Of a stretch of 63,290 bases of DNA, positions 23,064-31,933 are shown one piece after another. This stretch comes from JAJPHT01 sp035526585 (GTDB lineage Archaea > Thermoplasmatota > SW-10-69-26 > JACQPN01 > JAJPHT01). The DNA lies in assembly GCA_035526585.1 (NCBI GenBank), contig DATLCC010000109.1:1-63290 (forward strand), read 5' to 3'. Position 1 is the first letter of the stretch. Every line of letters begins with the position of its first letter. The notes beneath the pieces are model-generated. The model was not told where the DNA came from, did no database searches, and was given only the letters and a program-made list of their open reading frames with translations. Position numbers and translations under genes: made by a program.

Positions 23064-24692
23064 GTGAAGACGACCAAGTATGTCGTCGTGACGGGCGGCG
23101 TCCTCTCTGGGCTCGGAAAGGGCATCACGACTTCTTCGATCGGAAAGCTCCTCAAGAGCCGCGGCCTCAAGCTGGCTGCGGTGAAGATCGACCCGTACGT
23201 CAACATCGACGCCGGCACGATGAACCCCTTCGAGCACGGGGAAGTGTTCGTGCTGGACGACGGGGGAGAGGTCGACCAGGACCTTGGGAACTACGAGCGC
23301 TTCCTCGACCTTCCAATGGGGCGGGACAACAACATCACCACGGGGAAAGCCTACAAGGCGGTCATCGATCGCGAGCGCCGAGGGGATTATCTCGGGAAGA
23401 CCGTGCAGATCATCCCGCACGTGACGAACGAGGTCCGAGACCACATCAAACGTGCCGCGAAGCTCGCCGACGCTGACGTTTGCCTCGTGGAAGTGGGCGG
23501 AACGGTCGGCGACATCGAGAGCGCGCCATTCCTCGAAGGGCTGCGCCAGCTCGCCCTCGAGGTCGGTCGCGCCAACATCGTCTTCGTCCACACGACCCTT
23601 GTCCCCGTCATGGGAAGCGTCGGGGAGCAGAAGACGAAGCCGACGCAGCACAGCGTCATGGAGATGCGCCGCGTCGGTATCCACCCCGACATGCTGGTCT
23701 GCCGCAGCGAATCGCGCCTGCTTCCCAAGACGCGGGAGAAGCTCGCGCTCTTCTGCGACGTGGACAAGGACGCCGTGATATCGGCACCCGATGCGCGGAC
23801 GATCTACGAAGTGCCCTTGACCCTCGAAGAGCAGGGCGTCGCGGATTGGCTCGTGAAGCGTCTCGACCTCCACACGGAGGGTCGCGACATGACGAAGTGG
23901 AACGAGTTCGTCCAGCACGTGGTCGCGCCGACCCACCACGCGACGATCGGCGTCGTCGGAAAATACACGGACCTCGCCGACGCGTATCTTAGCATCAAGG
24001 AGGCATTCATCCATGCTGGCGCCGCGCAGGACGCGAAGATCGTCGTCCGATGGATCGACGCCGAGGACGTCGAACGCGCGCCCGATCCGGCGGATACGCT
24101 GGGGGCGCTCGACGGGATCCTCGTGCCTGGCGGATTCGGCCCTCGCGGCGCGGAGGGCAAGATCAAGGCGATCCAGTACGCCCGCGAAAAGCGCGTCCCC
24201 TTCCTTGGCATCTGTTACGGATTCCAGCTCGCCACAGTAGAATTCACGCGCAACGTGCTGGGTCTTGCAGGCGCGAACAGCACGGAGATCGACCCGCGAT
24301 CCCCGCATCCCGTGATCGACCTGCTGCCTGGGCACACGGCCGATGAAGCCAAGGGCGCGACGATGAGGTTGGGCGCGAGCGAGGTCCGGCTCGCGCACGG
24401 AAGCAAGGCCTGGCTCATCTACCACAAGCAGGACGTCATCTTCGAGCGCCACCGGCACCGCTGGGAAGTGAACCCCGGCTACATCCACAAGCTGGAGGCC
24501 GCGGGGGTCCGCTATTCCGGAAGGGATCCCTCCGGCGAGCTCATGGAGGTCCTCGAGCTTCCGGATCATCCGTACTTCGTCGCGAGCCAATTCCATCCTG
24601 AATTCAAGTCACGCCCCGAGCGTCCGGCTCCGGTCTTCATGGGTCTCGTGGAAGCGGCGCTCAAGCGCGTCGAAGCGCGGACGCCTCGCTAG
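23064..24692 (+). CDS. pyrG: CTP synthase
   Basis: The product has 542 residues, normal for PyrG. The synthetase domain opens TKYVVVTGGVLSGLGKGIT and includes KIDPYVNIDAGTMNPFEHGE and VEVGGTVGDIES. The glutaminase domain carries the nucleophile in PFLGICYGFQ, with a late ASQFHPEF. It makes CTP from UTP, ATP and glutamine. GTG 23064 places the start just before the conserved first strand. The 3' end overlaps the convergent amidohydrolase by 4 bases. The pyrimidine theme continues with carA and carB. Confidence 0.97.
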   Translation: MKTTKYVVVTGGVLSGLGKGITTSSIGKLLKSRGLKLAAVKIDPYVNIDAGTMNPFEHGEVFVLDDGGEVDQDLGNYERFLDLPMGRDNNITTGKAYKAVIDRERRGDYLGKTVQIIPHVTNEVRDHIKRAAKLADADVCLVEVGGTVGDIESAPFLEGLRQLALEVGRANIVFVHTTLVPVMGSVGEQKTKPTQHSVMEMRRVGIHPDMLVCRSESRLLPKTREKLALFCDVDKDAVISAPDARTIYEVPLTLEEQGVADWLVKRLDLHTEGRDMTKWNEFVQHVVAPTHHATIGVVGKYTDLADAYLSIKEAFIHAGAAQDAKIVVRWIDAEDVERAPDPADTLGALDGILVPGGFGPRGAEGKIKAIQYAREKRVPFLGICYGFQLATVEFTRNVLGLAGANSTEIDPRSPHPVIDLLPGHTADEAKGATMRLGASEVRLAHGSKAWLIYHKQDVIFERHRHRWEVNPGYIHKLEAAGVRYSGRDPSGELMEVLELPDHPYFVASQFHPEFKSRPERPAPVFMGLVEAALKRVEARTPR

Positions 24693-25528
24693 CGCACGAG
24701 CGCCGCGGCATTGTCCCAAAGGATGCGGCCCTTCGCGGCGTCCGAGAGACCTGGCGTGGCAAGCAGATCCAACACGTTCTGGCGCATGGAGCGGATGCCC
24801 GGAGAGGGCCAGTCCGTCCCCCACACGATCTTCTCGGGGATCTCCGCCAGCCGCGGCAGCGCATCGAACAGTCGTGTGGGCGGGATGCCCGAGATCTCGA
24901 TGTACACATTGGCGTGACGGCGGGCGAGGAAGAACGCCGTTGGCCCCCACAGGGGACGCCCCGCGTGGGCGACAAGAAGCGGAAGCGAAGGATGGTCGGC
25001 CGCGATGTCGTCGATGAAGAGCGGGTCCGTGAAGGTGTTCTTCGCCCGCGGAAAAATGCTCGTTCCGGTATGGATCGTGACGGGGATGCCGTGCTTCTCT
25101 GCGACCTCGTAGAGGGGACGATAGCACGCGTCGTTGGGGTACAGAAGCTGGTGCGCGGGATGCACCTTGAACATCTGGATCCCAAGCTTGACGAGGCGCT
25201 CGGCTTCCGCTCCCACGTTCGCGACCGTGCGCGGATGGACGCTCCCCATCGGCACGAGGCGCGGACGCCCGCGGCAATACGCCGCGACCCAGTCGTTCAC
25301 GTCGGGGCCGAACCCCATGACATGCGGGGAAACGTAGTTGACGCACACAGCACGGTCGACCCCTTCGCCGGCGAGATAGCGTTCGAAAGCTCCGGGGTCG
25401 GATTGCAGCGCGACGAGCTCGTCGACGTCGGAGCGCCCGCGCACCATCACGGGGTAGACCTCCGGGCGCAGCATCCGCCAGGGCTGCATGTGCACGTGGG
25501 CATCGAAGACGCGGTACCCTTCGATCAA
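24689..25528 (-). CDS. Amidohydrolase-family metal-dependent hydrolase (amidohydro_2 type)
   Basis: The product is 279 residues from TTG 25528. It begins IEGYRVFDAHVHMQPW, whose DAHVH is the first metal-binding pair. Later metal sites are IQMFKVHPAHQL, PVTIHTGTS, LLVAHAGRP and VWGTDWPSP, in barrel order. This matches the ACMSD-like/amidohydro_2 barrel family of decarboxylases and hydrolases. The substrate is unknown. GTG 25573 would add 15 arginine-rich residues but lies in the arm of repeat R8. It is divergent from the MarC gene. Confidence 0.82.
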   Translation of the reverse strand: MIEGYRVFDAHVHMQPWRMLRPEVYPVMVRGRSDVDELVALQSDPGAFERYLAGEGVDRAVCVNYVSPHVMGFGPDVNDWVAAYCRGRPRLVPMGSVHPRTVANVGAEAERLVKLGIQMFKVHPAHQLLYPNDACYRPLYEVAEKHGIPVTIHTGTSIFPRAKNTFTDPLFIDDIAADHPSLPLLVAHAGRPLWGPTAFFLARRHANVYIEISGIPPTRLFDALPRLAEIPEKIVWGTDWPSPGIRSMRQNVLDLLATPGLSDAAKGRILWDNAAALVR

Positions 25529-25568
25529 CGCGGGCCGCGATCGCGGGGCGCGCGGAAAGCGCTTGCGA

Positions 25569-25656
25569 GCCACGCGTCTCCCCGTCTGGCACCCACCTGG
25601 GGGCCAGGTGGCGCCTACCTGGCCCCACCGAGGGGCCCCGCGGGGAGACGCCTGGC
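25569..25656. repeat. Repeat R8: composite with inverted terminal hairpins
   Basis: The left hairpin is minus-oriented: GCCACGCG (25569-25576), TCTCCC, CGTCTGGC. The right is plus-oriented: GCCCCGCG (25635-25642), GGGAGA, CGCCTGGC. Both have mismatched arms. Units CCACCTGGGGG, CCAGGTGGCGC and CTACCTGGCC lie between. It sits between two divergent gene starts. Confidence 0.7.
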
Positions 25657-25661
25657 GGGGG

Positions 25662-26375
25662 GTGTTGCGCGCCGTCGCTTCCTTCGATACGTTCATCTCG
25701 GTGGCGCGGCTCGCCGATCCCGACGTGGATCCTTCGACCTTCGCGGCAGTCCTCGTGAGCATCTTCGCGATCGTGAACCCCGTGGGCACGATCCCTACGT
25801 TCGTCGCCCTTACGGCAGGCTATTCGTCGCGCGAGCGACGTCACGTCATCACGAAGGCCGTCCTCGTCGGTGCAGGCGTGCTGCTTCTTTTCGGGCTCGC
25901 GGGCGAACGCATCTTCAGCATCTTCAGCATCACGATCCCGGCGTTCCGCATCGCGGGGGGGATCTTGATCTTCAAGGTCGCGTTCGACATGCTCCACGGC
26001 CAACGCCCCGGTTCCGACTCCAACGAGCAAGAGATCACGGATGCGTTGGAGCGCGAGAACGTAGGCATCACGCCGCTTGGTGTTCCCTTGCTTACGGGAC
26101 CCGGCGCGATCACGACCGTCATGATCCTTGTGGCGACGACGGACGCGGCGGGCGACCGGCTCCTCATCTACGGGGCCGTCGCGCTCGTCTTCGCGGCGAG
26201 CTTCGTCCTCCTGTTCGTGGGCGAACGTCTCTTCGGGTTCATGGGACGCAGCGGCCTCATGGTGTTCACGCGGATCATGGGCCTGATCCTCGCCGCCCTC
26301 GCTGTACAATTCGTCGTAACGGGCATCTCGCAAGCGTTGCCAGGTCTCGCTGGTCTGGCTGCGGCTGGCGCGTGA
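25662..26375 (+). CDS. MarC-family integral membrane protein
   Basis: The product has 237 residues and about six membrane helices. The family signature SIFAIVNPVGTIPTF lies near residues 31-45, and GITPLGVPLLTGPGAITTVM in the second half. MarC proteins are transporter-like, of unproven function. GTG 25662 begins 5 bases after repeat R8; TTG 25665 is equivalent. The stop overlaps the next gene's GTG (GTGA), suggesting coupling to the SRPBCC protein. Confidence 0.88.
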   Translation: MLRAVASFDTFISVARLADPDVDPSTFAAVLVSIFAIVNPVGTIPTFVALTAGYSSRERRHVITKAVLVGAGVLLLFGLAGERIFSIFSITIPAFRIAGGILIFKVAFDMLHGQRPGSDSNEQEITDALERENVGITPLGVPLLTGPGAITTVMILVATTDAAGDRLLIYGAVALVFAASFVLLFVGERLFGFMGRSGLMVFTRIMGLILAALAVQFVVTGISQALPGLAGLAAAGA

Positions 26376-26881
26376 GCTTCAAGCATCGAGGCAGGGCTGG
26401 CCGCGCCGTGACGCCCTTCATCGAGAAGACGAACCGCTTCGACGTTCCCCCGGAGTACTGTCTGGCGTGGTGCAACGATTTTCGTCCGGAGGATGACCAG
26501 AACCTGACGGGCGGCCGGGACCTGATCAACGTCACTCGACTTGCGGACGGCCGGATCAAGCGCGAGTTCGTCACCCCCCTTGGCCCGTTCATGACCGTGA
26601 CCACCGTGACGACTCCGCGTTGGGTCTCGGCAGGAGAGCAGTACGACAAGAAGGGGCGCGTCGTCGCGCGATGGGACGTCACCGAATGGGTCGAGCCCGA
26701 TGGAAAGGGTGGCACCATCCATCACGCGGAGATCAGCAAGCCGCGCGATACGACGCTGAAGATGAAGATCATGATCCCGATGATGAGGCCCATGCTCAAG
26801 AAGAACCTCGACAAGCTTTTCGCGAACGCGAAGACCCAGATGGAAGACCTTTACCGCAGCGGGAAGCCCGCGACGGCGTGA
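26372..26881 (+). CDS. SRPBCC/START-like ligand-binding protein
   Basis: The product has 169 residues from the GTG that overlaps the MarC stop; GTG 26408 is a shorter choice. The sequence TPFIEKTNRFDVPPEYCLAW starts a polyketide-cyclase/START-type fold. Beta strands follow (VTRLADGRIKREFVTPLGPF, ARWDVTEWVEPDGKGG), then a long C-terminal helix (LKKNLDKLFANAKTQMEDLY). Such proteins bind lipids or other hydrophobic ligands. Repeat R9 begins directly after the stop. Confidence 0.65.
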   Translation: MSFKHRGRAGRAVTPFIEKTNRFDVPPEYCLAWCNDFRPEDDQNLTGGRDLINVTRLADGRIKREFVTPLGPFMTVTTVTTPRWVSAGEQYDKKGRVVARWDVTEWVEPDGKGGTIHHAEISKPRDTTLKMKIMIPMMRPMLKKNLDKLFANAKTQMEDLYRSGKPATA

Positions 26882-26969
26882 GCCAGGCGTCGTGTCGCCT
26901 ATCACCCACCTGGCACCCAGATGGGGCCCACCCGGCCCCACGTGAGAGCCACGCGGGACGACGCGTGGC
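26882..26969. repeat. Repeat R9: composite with inverted terminal hairpins
   Basis: The left arm GCCAGGCG (26882-26889) begins the base after the TGA stop and pairs weakly with CGCCTATC. The right hairpin is perfect: GCCACGCG (26948-26955), GGACGA, CGCGTGGC (26962-26969). Units CCACCTGGCAC, CCAGATGGGGC, CCACCCGGCC and CCACGTGAGAG lie between. Confidence 0.75.
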
Positions 26970-27033
26970 CGATGCACGTGCGCCACGTCCTCGCGGCAAA
27001 CTTCAAGTCCCCCTCCCCCTCGTCCCCCGCGAG

Positions 27034-28002
27034 ATGCGCGCGCTCGTCGCCTTGGTGCTCGTCATCGCGTTGACTGGCTGCATCAAGCCCGCCCCGCCCG
27101 ATGAGGCAGATGCGCACCGCGGCCCCCTCGCGCCCCCAAGCGCTGGCGCGGTCGCTCCTGGAGGGCCGCAGACCGGCGCGCTCTCGGTCGTTGCGCTATT
27201 CGCGGACCGCACGCCCCTTGCCGGTGTGAACGTCACGGTCGCGAACGATAGCCAGCTCACGGACGCGACAGGCCTCGCACGCTTCCCCGCGCTCGCTGCG
27301 GGAACGTACACCCTCCTCGCGACGAAGACCGCGCACCGAGCGGCGCAGCAAGAGATCGCGATCGTCGCCGGGCAGGAGAGCCACGCGGAGGTCGTGCTCG
27401 CCGCCGAGGACGGCGGCCAGCACGCGCACAAGCTGGGTTTCGCGTCGCACACGGACGTGTATGCGTTCCAAGGCCATTTCGACTGCAGCGCCACCTACGT
27501 CATCATCCCTGGCGACTGCCTGATCCTCGTCGAGAACGCCACGAACCAGGCCGGGCTCCCCGATCCCGTGTCGAACGCGACGAGCGAGCGCAACGTCATC
27601 GACTTCCCGCTCGACGTGAACTGGAGCGCGCTCGTCGTCGAGATGACATGGGACGCATCCACCGCTCCCGCGTCGGACGGCATGACGCTGGCCCTTGAGC
27701 CGGCCGAAGCGCCCGTCGACGGTCACAGCGCGAAATACGCGCGCGTCGATGGCTCCTCGCCACTGCGCATCGACCTTGCTCCGGGCGTGCAGCATCCGAG
27801 CGCGACGGAGAAGGACATGCCGAATGCTGCCGGCGGCGAGGTCATCCGAGCGCGTGCGTTCGTCCGCGGCTTCGGCCACCACCCTGCCGGGACGGATTTC
27901 CTTGGCGTCGGCGTCGCCAAGGACTTCGACTTCACGCTGTACGTGAGCGTGTTCTACGGCGAGCCAGCGCCCGAGGGCTACTCGGCGATCCATGCCCGCT
28001 GA
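27034..28002 (+). CDS. Lipoprotein with carboxypeptidase-regulatory-like domain
   Basis: The product has 322 residues. The signal ends in the lipobox LTGC (MRALVALVLVIALTGCIK), so the mature protein is probably lipid-anchored at the outer face. A Pro/Ala linker is followed by a small beta-sandwich (PLAGVNVTVANDSQLTDATG, LAAGTYTLLATKTAHR) typical of carboxypeptidase-regulatory or SdrD B-like repeats. The rest is beta-rich with NxT/S sequons. Function unknown. Confidence 0.75.
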   Translation: MRALVALVLVIALTGCIKPAPPDEADAHRGPLAPPSAGAVAPGGPQTGALSVVALFADRTPLAGVNVTVANDSQLTDATGLARFPALAAGTYTLLATKTAHRAAQQEIAIVAGQESHAEVVLAAEDGGQHAHKLGFASHTDVYAFQGHFDCSATYVIIPGDCLILVENATNQAGLPDPVSNATSERNVIDFPLDVNWSALVVEMTWDASTAPASDGMTLALEPAEAPVDGHSAKYARVDGSSPLRIDLAPGVQHPSATEKDMPNAAGGEVIRARAFVRGFGHHPAGTDFLGVGVAKDFDFTLYVSVFYGEPAPEGYSAIHAR

Positions 28003-28052
28003 GCCACGACGCCAACGGCTCCACTGGAACCCGCGCTTCGCTCGTGGGATAC

Positions 28053-28061
28053 ACCTAAATA
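28053..28061 (+). promoter_or_regulatory. Putative TATA box of carA
   Basis: ACCTAAATA lies about 33-41 bases before the carA ATG at 28094, predicting a leader of about 10 bases. Confidence 0.55.
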
Positions 28062-28093
28062 CGGAGCCCCTTCATGGGCGCAGGGTCCCCCGG

Positions 28094-29236
28094 ATGAAGG
28101 CGCGCTTGGTCCTCGAAGACGGCACGGTCGTCGAAGGCGCGGGCTTTGGCGCGAAGGCCACGCGCTTTGGCGAGCTCGTGTTCAACACGGGCATGACGGG
28201 CTATCAGGAGGCGCTCACGGATCCGAGCTATCACGGCCAGATCCTGATGCTCACGTACCCGCTCATCGGCAACTACGGCATCGATCCGAAGGCCAACGAG
28301 AGCGAGAAGATCTGGACCTGGGGCCTCGTCGTGCGGGAGTGGTCGCGCCATCCGTCCCACCGCTCGTCCACCAAGAACGTCAGCCAGTTCCTCGAGGAGC
28401 ACGGGATCCCCGGCATCGAGGGCGTGGACACGCGCGCGCTCACCATCAAGACGCGCAGCCGCGGCGTCCTACGCGCGTGCCTCACCACCGAAGACGACCT
28501 CAGTACCGAGGAGATCTTCCACCGCGTGCAACGCATGCCGTTCCCCGACAAGGAGAACCTCGTGCACGACGTCTCGGTCAAGGAGACCTTGAGGCTGTCG
28601 GGCCGCGGCGAAGGCACGGTCGCGCTCATCGACACGGGCGTGAAGGAGAACATCGTACGCAACCTGCGCGCACGCTTCGGCACGGTCGTCAAGGTGCCGT
28701 GGAACGCGACGAGCGCGGACGTCGAGGCGCTGCGCCCAGACGGCATCTTCATGTCGAACGGCCCGGGCGACCCGGCGCACCCCGACATCCTGCGCCACAC
28801 GGTGCCGATGCTGCGCGACGTGATGGAGAAGTATCCCACGCAAGGCATCTGCCTCGGCCACCAGCTCCTCGCGCTCGCGTATGGCCTCAAGACGTACAAG
28901 CTGAAGTTCGGCCACCGCGGCGCGAACCAGCCCGTGAAGAACCTCGAGACCGGGCGCGTCTACATCACAAGCCAGAACCACGGCTTCGCGGTCGATCCCG
29001 CGTCGTGCCCGGACGACGTCGTCATCACCGAGGTGAACGCGAACGATGGCACGGTCGAAGGGCTGCGCCACCGGAAGCTCCCCGTGCTGAGCTCGCAGTA
29101 CCACCCCGAGGCATGCCCCGGTCCGCGCGACACGGAGTTCCTCTTCGACCGCTACAAGCTTTGGCTCGACCGCGGCGGCAAGGGGACGCCGACGGAGTCC
29201 GCGGACGCCGGATTCCGCGCCGTCAAGATCGCGTGA
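28094..29236 (+). CDS. carA: Carbamoyl-phosphate synthase small subunit (glutaminase)
   Basis: The product has 380 residues. The N-terminal domain opens MKARLVLEDGTVVEGAGFGA and includes FNTGMTGYQEALTDPSYHGQ. The class I amidotransferase domain has the nucleophile in GICLGHQLLALAYG and the partners in SSQYHPEACPGP. It supplies ammonia from glutamine to CarB for pyrimidine and arginine synthesis. carB is about 14 kb away on the same strand instead of adjacent. A TATA box precedes it. Confidence 0.97.
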   Translation: MKARLVLEDGTVVEGAGFGAKATRFGELVFNTGMTGYQEALTDPSYHGQILMLTYPLIGNYGIDPKANESEKIWTWGLVVREWSRHPSHRSSTKNVSQFLEEHGIPGIEGVDTRALTIKTRSRGVLRACLTTEDDLSTEEIFHRVQRMPFPDKENLVHDVSVKETLRLSGRGEGTVALIDTGVKENIVRNLRARFGTVVKVPWNATSADVEALRPDGIFMSNGPGDPAHPDILRHTVPMLRDVMEKYPTQGICLGHQLLALAYGLKTYKLKFGHRGANQPVKNLETGRVYITSQNHGFAVDPASCPDDVVITEVNANDGTVEGLRHRKLPVLSSQYHPEACPGPRDTEFLFDRYKLWLDRGGKGTPTESADAGFRAVKIA

Positions 29237-29289
29237 GCGACGCTGCGGGGCGCCATCCGGCCATCAGACCTTGCCAACACGCGCCCCCC

Positions 29290-29361
29290 CGCCTGGCACC
29301 CACGTGGATCCACCTGGATCCACCTGGCACCCAATGGAGCCCACGCGGGACGACGCGTGGC
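29290..29361 (+). repeat. Repeat R10 between convergent genes
   Basis: Units CCACGTGGAT, CCACCTGGAT, CCACCTGGCAC and CCAATGGAGC are followed by CCCACGCG (29340-29347), GGACGA, CGCGTGGC (29354-29361). It lies between carA and the end of the 29394 gene, with units of 10-11 bases. Confidence 0.72.
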
Positions 29362-29393
29362 GGCGCCTGGAGACCGCGCCCACTCGCCCCGGC

Positions 29394-31148
29394 TCACCTC
29401 ACGAACCGCGTCCGGAACGTCCACACGCCGACAAAGAAGGCGAGTCCGAGCGTCAGAGGCGCGAGCGAGAGGCCGGGGGGCACGGCGCGCGCCTGGACCG
29501 CGACGCTAAGGACGCTTGGCATGTACACGAAGCTGTCCATCGGCATCGGGCCGCCCTGCTGCGTCATGCTGGACGTGTACGCGAACCCCTCGGCGAGCAC
29601 GTAAGGGACGATGTTGTACGTGCCGCTGGACCGGCCGACGACCTGGATCGTCGCGTTCACGGTGCCTCCCGGGCGCAGCGTGCCCAAACTCGACGTGGGC
29701 GTGCTGGAGAGGACGAGGGTGTCGGCGAAGCCTGGTCGGTAGCGGGAGCCTGATGTCGTCGACGGGTCGCGATAGTAGTTCGAGCCAGCGGAGATGCGTA
29801 GCTGCGCGTCCTGCAGCGTGTCCGTGGACTCGAGAACGACGCCTACTTCGACGGGCTCGCCGATGCGCGCGAAGATCTGGTCCGTCCGGTCGAAGCCGAT
29901 GCGAAGCGGTCCCTTCACCTCGAACGAGGCGCCGCCGCCCATGCCGAATCCCTGCGCGGCCTGCCACAGCGTGGACGCTTGCCAGGCGCCCGTGACGCGC
30001 GGGGTGAACTCGATCGCGCCGCTCGTGCGCTCGCCGGGCCCGAGAGCGACGTGCACCTGATGCGTCTCTGGCCCTTGGACCTCGTAGAAGAGACCGCTTG
30101 GCGTCATGAGGGTGATCGTGAGCGTGCCTTGCGCGGGCGTCGTCTGCAGGTTCGTGAGGTTGTACTTCAGTCGGGTCGGCGCTCCGAGCTGCGGGTCGCG
30201 TGGCGCGAAGATGTCCACCGCCAAGCCGTCCTGGATGTCGATCGTCGCGAACGTCGGCGACGCGTCGACGACCGCGCCTCGGTCCAGGCGGAAATGCATC
30301 GCGCCGGCTGTGATCGGCGCGCCGCCCACGGTGAGCTCCGCGTTGGGGCGCAGCTCCTGCCTGCCCATCGGCCCGCCGAAGAAGGGGCCTCCGAAGCTCG
30401 CCTCGAGCGGCGTGAACTCGGGGAACTCGGCGACGAACGTGTCGCCGGGCTCCAACGAGGGAACGTCGACCGACGGCGAGGTAGGGCCCGTCTGCATCGT
30501 GAGGCGGAATCCGGCGGTCGTCGTCTCGAACGGGTTCGCGAGCTCGACGCGGGGCGCGATCGACTCGCCCGGCCGCACGCGCGCGTACGCGTCGATGCCC
30601 ATCCGCGGGCCGGTGAAGACGTCCACCTGCTCGAACTCCTCGTCCTCGCTCGTCTCGGGCTCCTCGGGGGGATCGAGGAAGCGCATGCTCGGGAGCGCGA
30701 GCGCGGGCGCGTCGAACACGGCGCGCAGCGGTTCGCCCCCCGTCTGGAACGCGTCGACCGCGCCTGCGACGATGCTCACCATGCCCGCGTCGTCGGGGTG
30801 AACGACGAACGTGCGTCCAACGTAGCCGTAGGGCTCGGCGCTCAACGTGATATCCTCCGAAGAGAACGTCGCGCCCGTGACGTTGAGGTGGAACGTCGCG
30901 TTCATCGGCACGTCGGCGTCGTTGCGGAGCGTGAGGTTCAGGACGTTGTCCTGTCCGAGGACGAGCCACGGGTTCTGGAAGGGCGCGTAGTCCTTGTCCT
31001 TGCTCTCGATGCGGATCTCGGCGAACGGTCCGCCAAAGCCGACCTTCACGCCAGGCTCGGTCATCATGGGCGGGCGGACCGCCATCTGCGCGACCGCCGC
31101 GGGCGCGAGCAGGAGCGCCGCAAGGAGCGAGATGGTCGCGCGCCTCAT
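29394..31148 (-). CDS. Membrane-anchored extracellular protein of ABC module 1
   Basis: The product has 584 residues: a signal peptide (MRRATISLLAALLLAPAAVA), a long beta-rich ectodomain with several Ig/CARDB-like segments (ILNLT-type strands such as NVLNLTLRNDADVPMNATFH and LRPGGTVNATIQVV), and a C-terminal membrane helix (LSLAPLTLGLAFFVGVWTF) with a short basic tail. ATG 31148 overlaps the permease stop as ATGA. The operon order is ATPase, permease, this protein. It is probably an external partner of the exporter, by context. Confidence 0.75.
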   Translation of the reverse strand: MRRATISLLAALLLAPAAVAQMAVRPPMMTEPGVKVGFGGPFAEIRIESKDKDYAPFQNPWLVLGQDNVLNLTLRNDADVPMNATFHLNVTGATFSSEDITLSAEPYGYVGRTFVVHPDDAGMVSIVAGAVDAFQTGGEPLRAVFDAPALALPSMRFLDPPEEPETSEDEEFEQVDVFTGPRMGIDAYARVRPGESIAPRVELANPFETTTAGFRLTMQTGPTSPSVDVPSLEPGDTFVAEFPEFTPLEASFGGPFFGGPMGRQELRPNAELTVGGAPITAGAMHFRLDRGAVVDASPTFATIDIQDGLAVDIFAPRDPQLGAPTRLKYNLTNLQTTPAQGTLTITLMTPSGLFYEVQGPETHQVHVALGPGERTSGAIEFTPRVTGAWQASTLWQAAQGFGMGGGASFEVKGPLRIGFDRTDQIFARIGEPVEVGVVLESTDTLQDAQLRISAGSNYYRDPSTTSGSRYRPGFADTLVLSSTPTSSLGTLRPGGTVNATIQVVGRSSGTYNIVPYVLAEGFAYTSSMTQQGGPMPMDSFVYMPSVLSVAVQARAVPPGLSLAPLTLGLAFFVGVWTFRTRFVR

Positions 31149-31933
31149 GCCGCGGCCTCCTGGCGGGCGAAGACGACGAAGGCCAACGCGCAGAAGAGGA
31201 GCGCGGCCGCGACGGTGAACGCGATCGGCCCCCACGGCATCTGGCCCCCTTGGATCGCGACGCGGGCGGCCTGGTGCGATGCTTCGAAGGGCGTGTAGGC
31301 CGCGACGCCGCGCAAGCCTGGATAACGCTGGTAGAGGAGCTGGAGCGGGCCATCCGTCATGAGGAAGAAGAGCGGCAGGAAGATGCCTGACGCGGTGCCG
31401 ATCGCGACCTTGCTCGACGAGGAGACGACGCCAAGCAGGAGGCCGAGGCCCAATAGGAAGAGGTAGAGGATGAGGAACGGACCTGCGTAGAGCAGGGCGA
31501 GCATCTGGAATGCGGGGAAGCCCATGGCCAGGGCGAGGATGGTGGCAGGCCCGATCGTGACGACGAACGAGGCGAGGTAGACGACGATCCCCGCAAGCAG
31601 CTTCGCGAGCACGATGTGCCAGCGCACGATCGGCTTCGCTGCGACGAGAGCGAGCATCCCCGCTTCGCGCTCCTTCGTGATGCCGTCGGTAAGGACGAAG
31701 AGCGCGAGGACGGCGAAGCCGATGCCGTAGAAGTAGAAGGCAGGCTCCACGAGGGAAACGATGCTCTGGGGGTTCTGCGGGCCGTAGAAGCCCCCGCTCG
31801 AACGCTCCATGCTTCCAAGGTAGAAGAAGAGGAAGACCATCCAGAAGGCGAGGAAGGTGAGCGCCCACGCGCCGAAGCGCTTCTCGCGGACGAGATCGCC
31901 AAGCTCCTTGCGCGCGATGGCGACAAGGCTCAC
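31145..31933 (-). CDS. ABC-2 type transporter permease, module 1
   Basis: The product has 262 residues and about six membrane helices. It starts MSLVAIARKELGDLVREKRF, the usual amphipathic lead-in of ABC-2 permeases, and contains DGITKEREAGMLALVAAKPI, a typical cytoplasmic coupling loop. GTG 31933 overlaps the ATPase stop by 4 bases. With the ATPase it should form an exporter; the substrate is unknown. Confidence 0.88.
   Translation of the reverse strand: MSLVAIARKELGDLVREKRFGAWALTFLAFWMVFLFFYLGSMERSSGGFYGPQNPQSIVSLVEPAFYFYGIGFAVLALFVLTDGITKEREAGMLALVAAKPIVRWHIVLAKLLAGIVVYLASFVVTIGPATILALAMGFPAFQMLALLYAGPFLILYLFLLGLGLLLGVVSSSSKVAIGTASGIFLPLFFLMTDGPLQLLYQRYPGLRGVAAYTPFEASHQAARVAIQGGQMPWGPIAFTVAAALLFCALAFVVFARQEAAA

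Noticed and set aside
23387..26881. Long frames carrying repeat-encoded peptides such as GATW or APTW
   Set aside because: The peptides are read-through of the intergenic repeats. Real starts lie after them.
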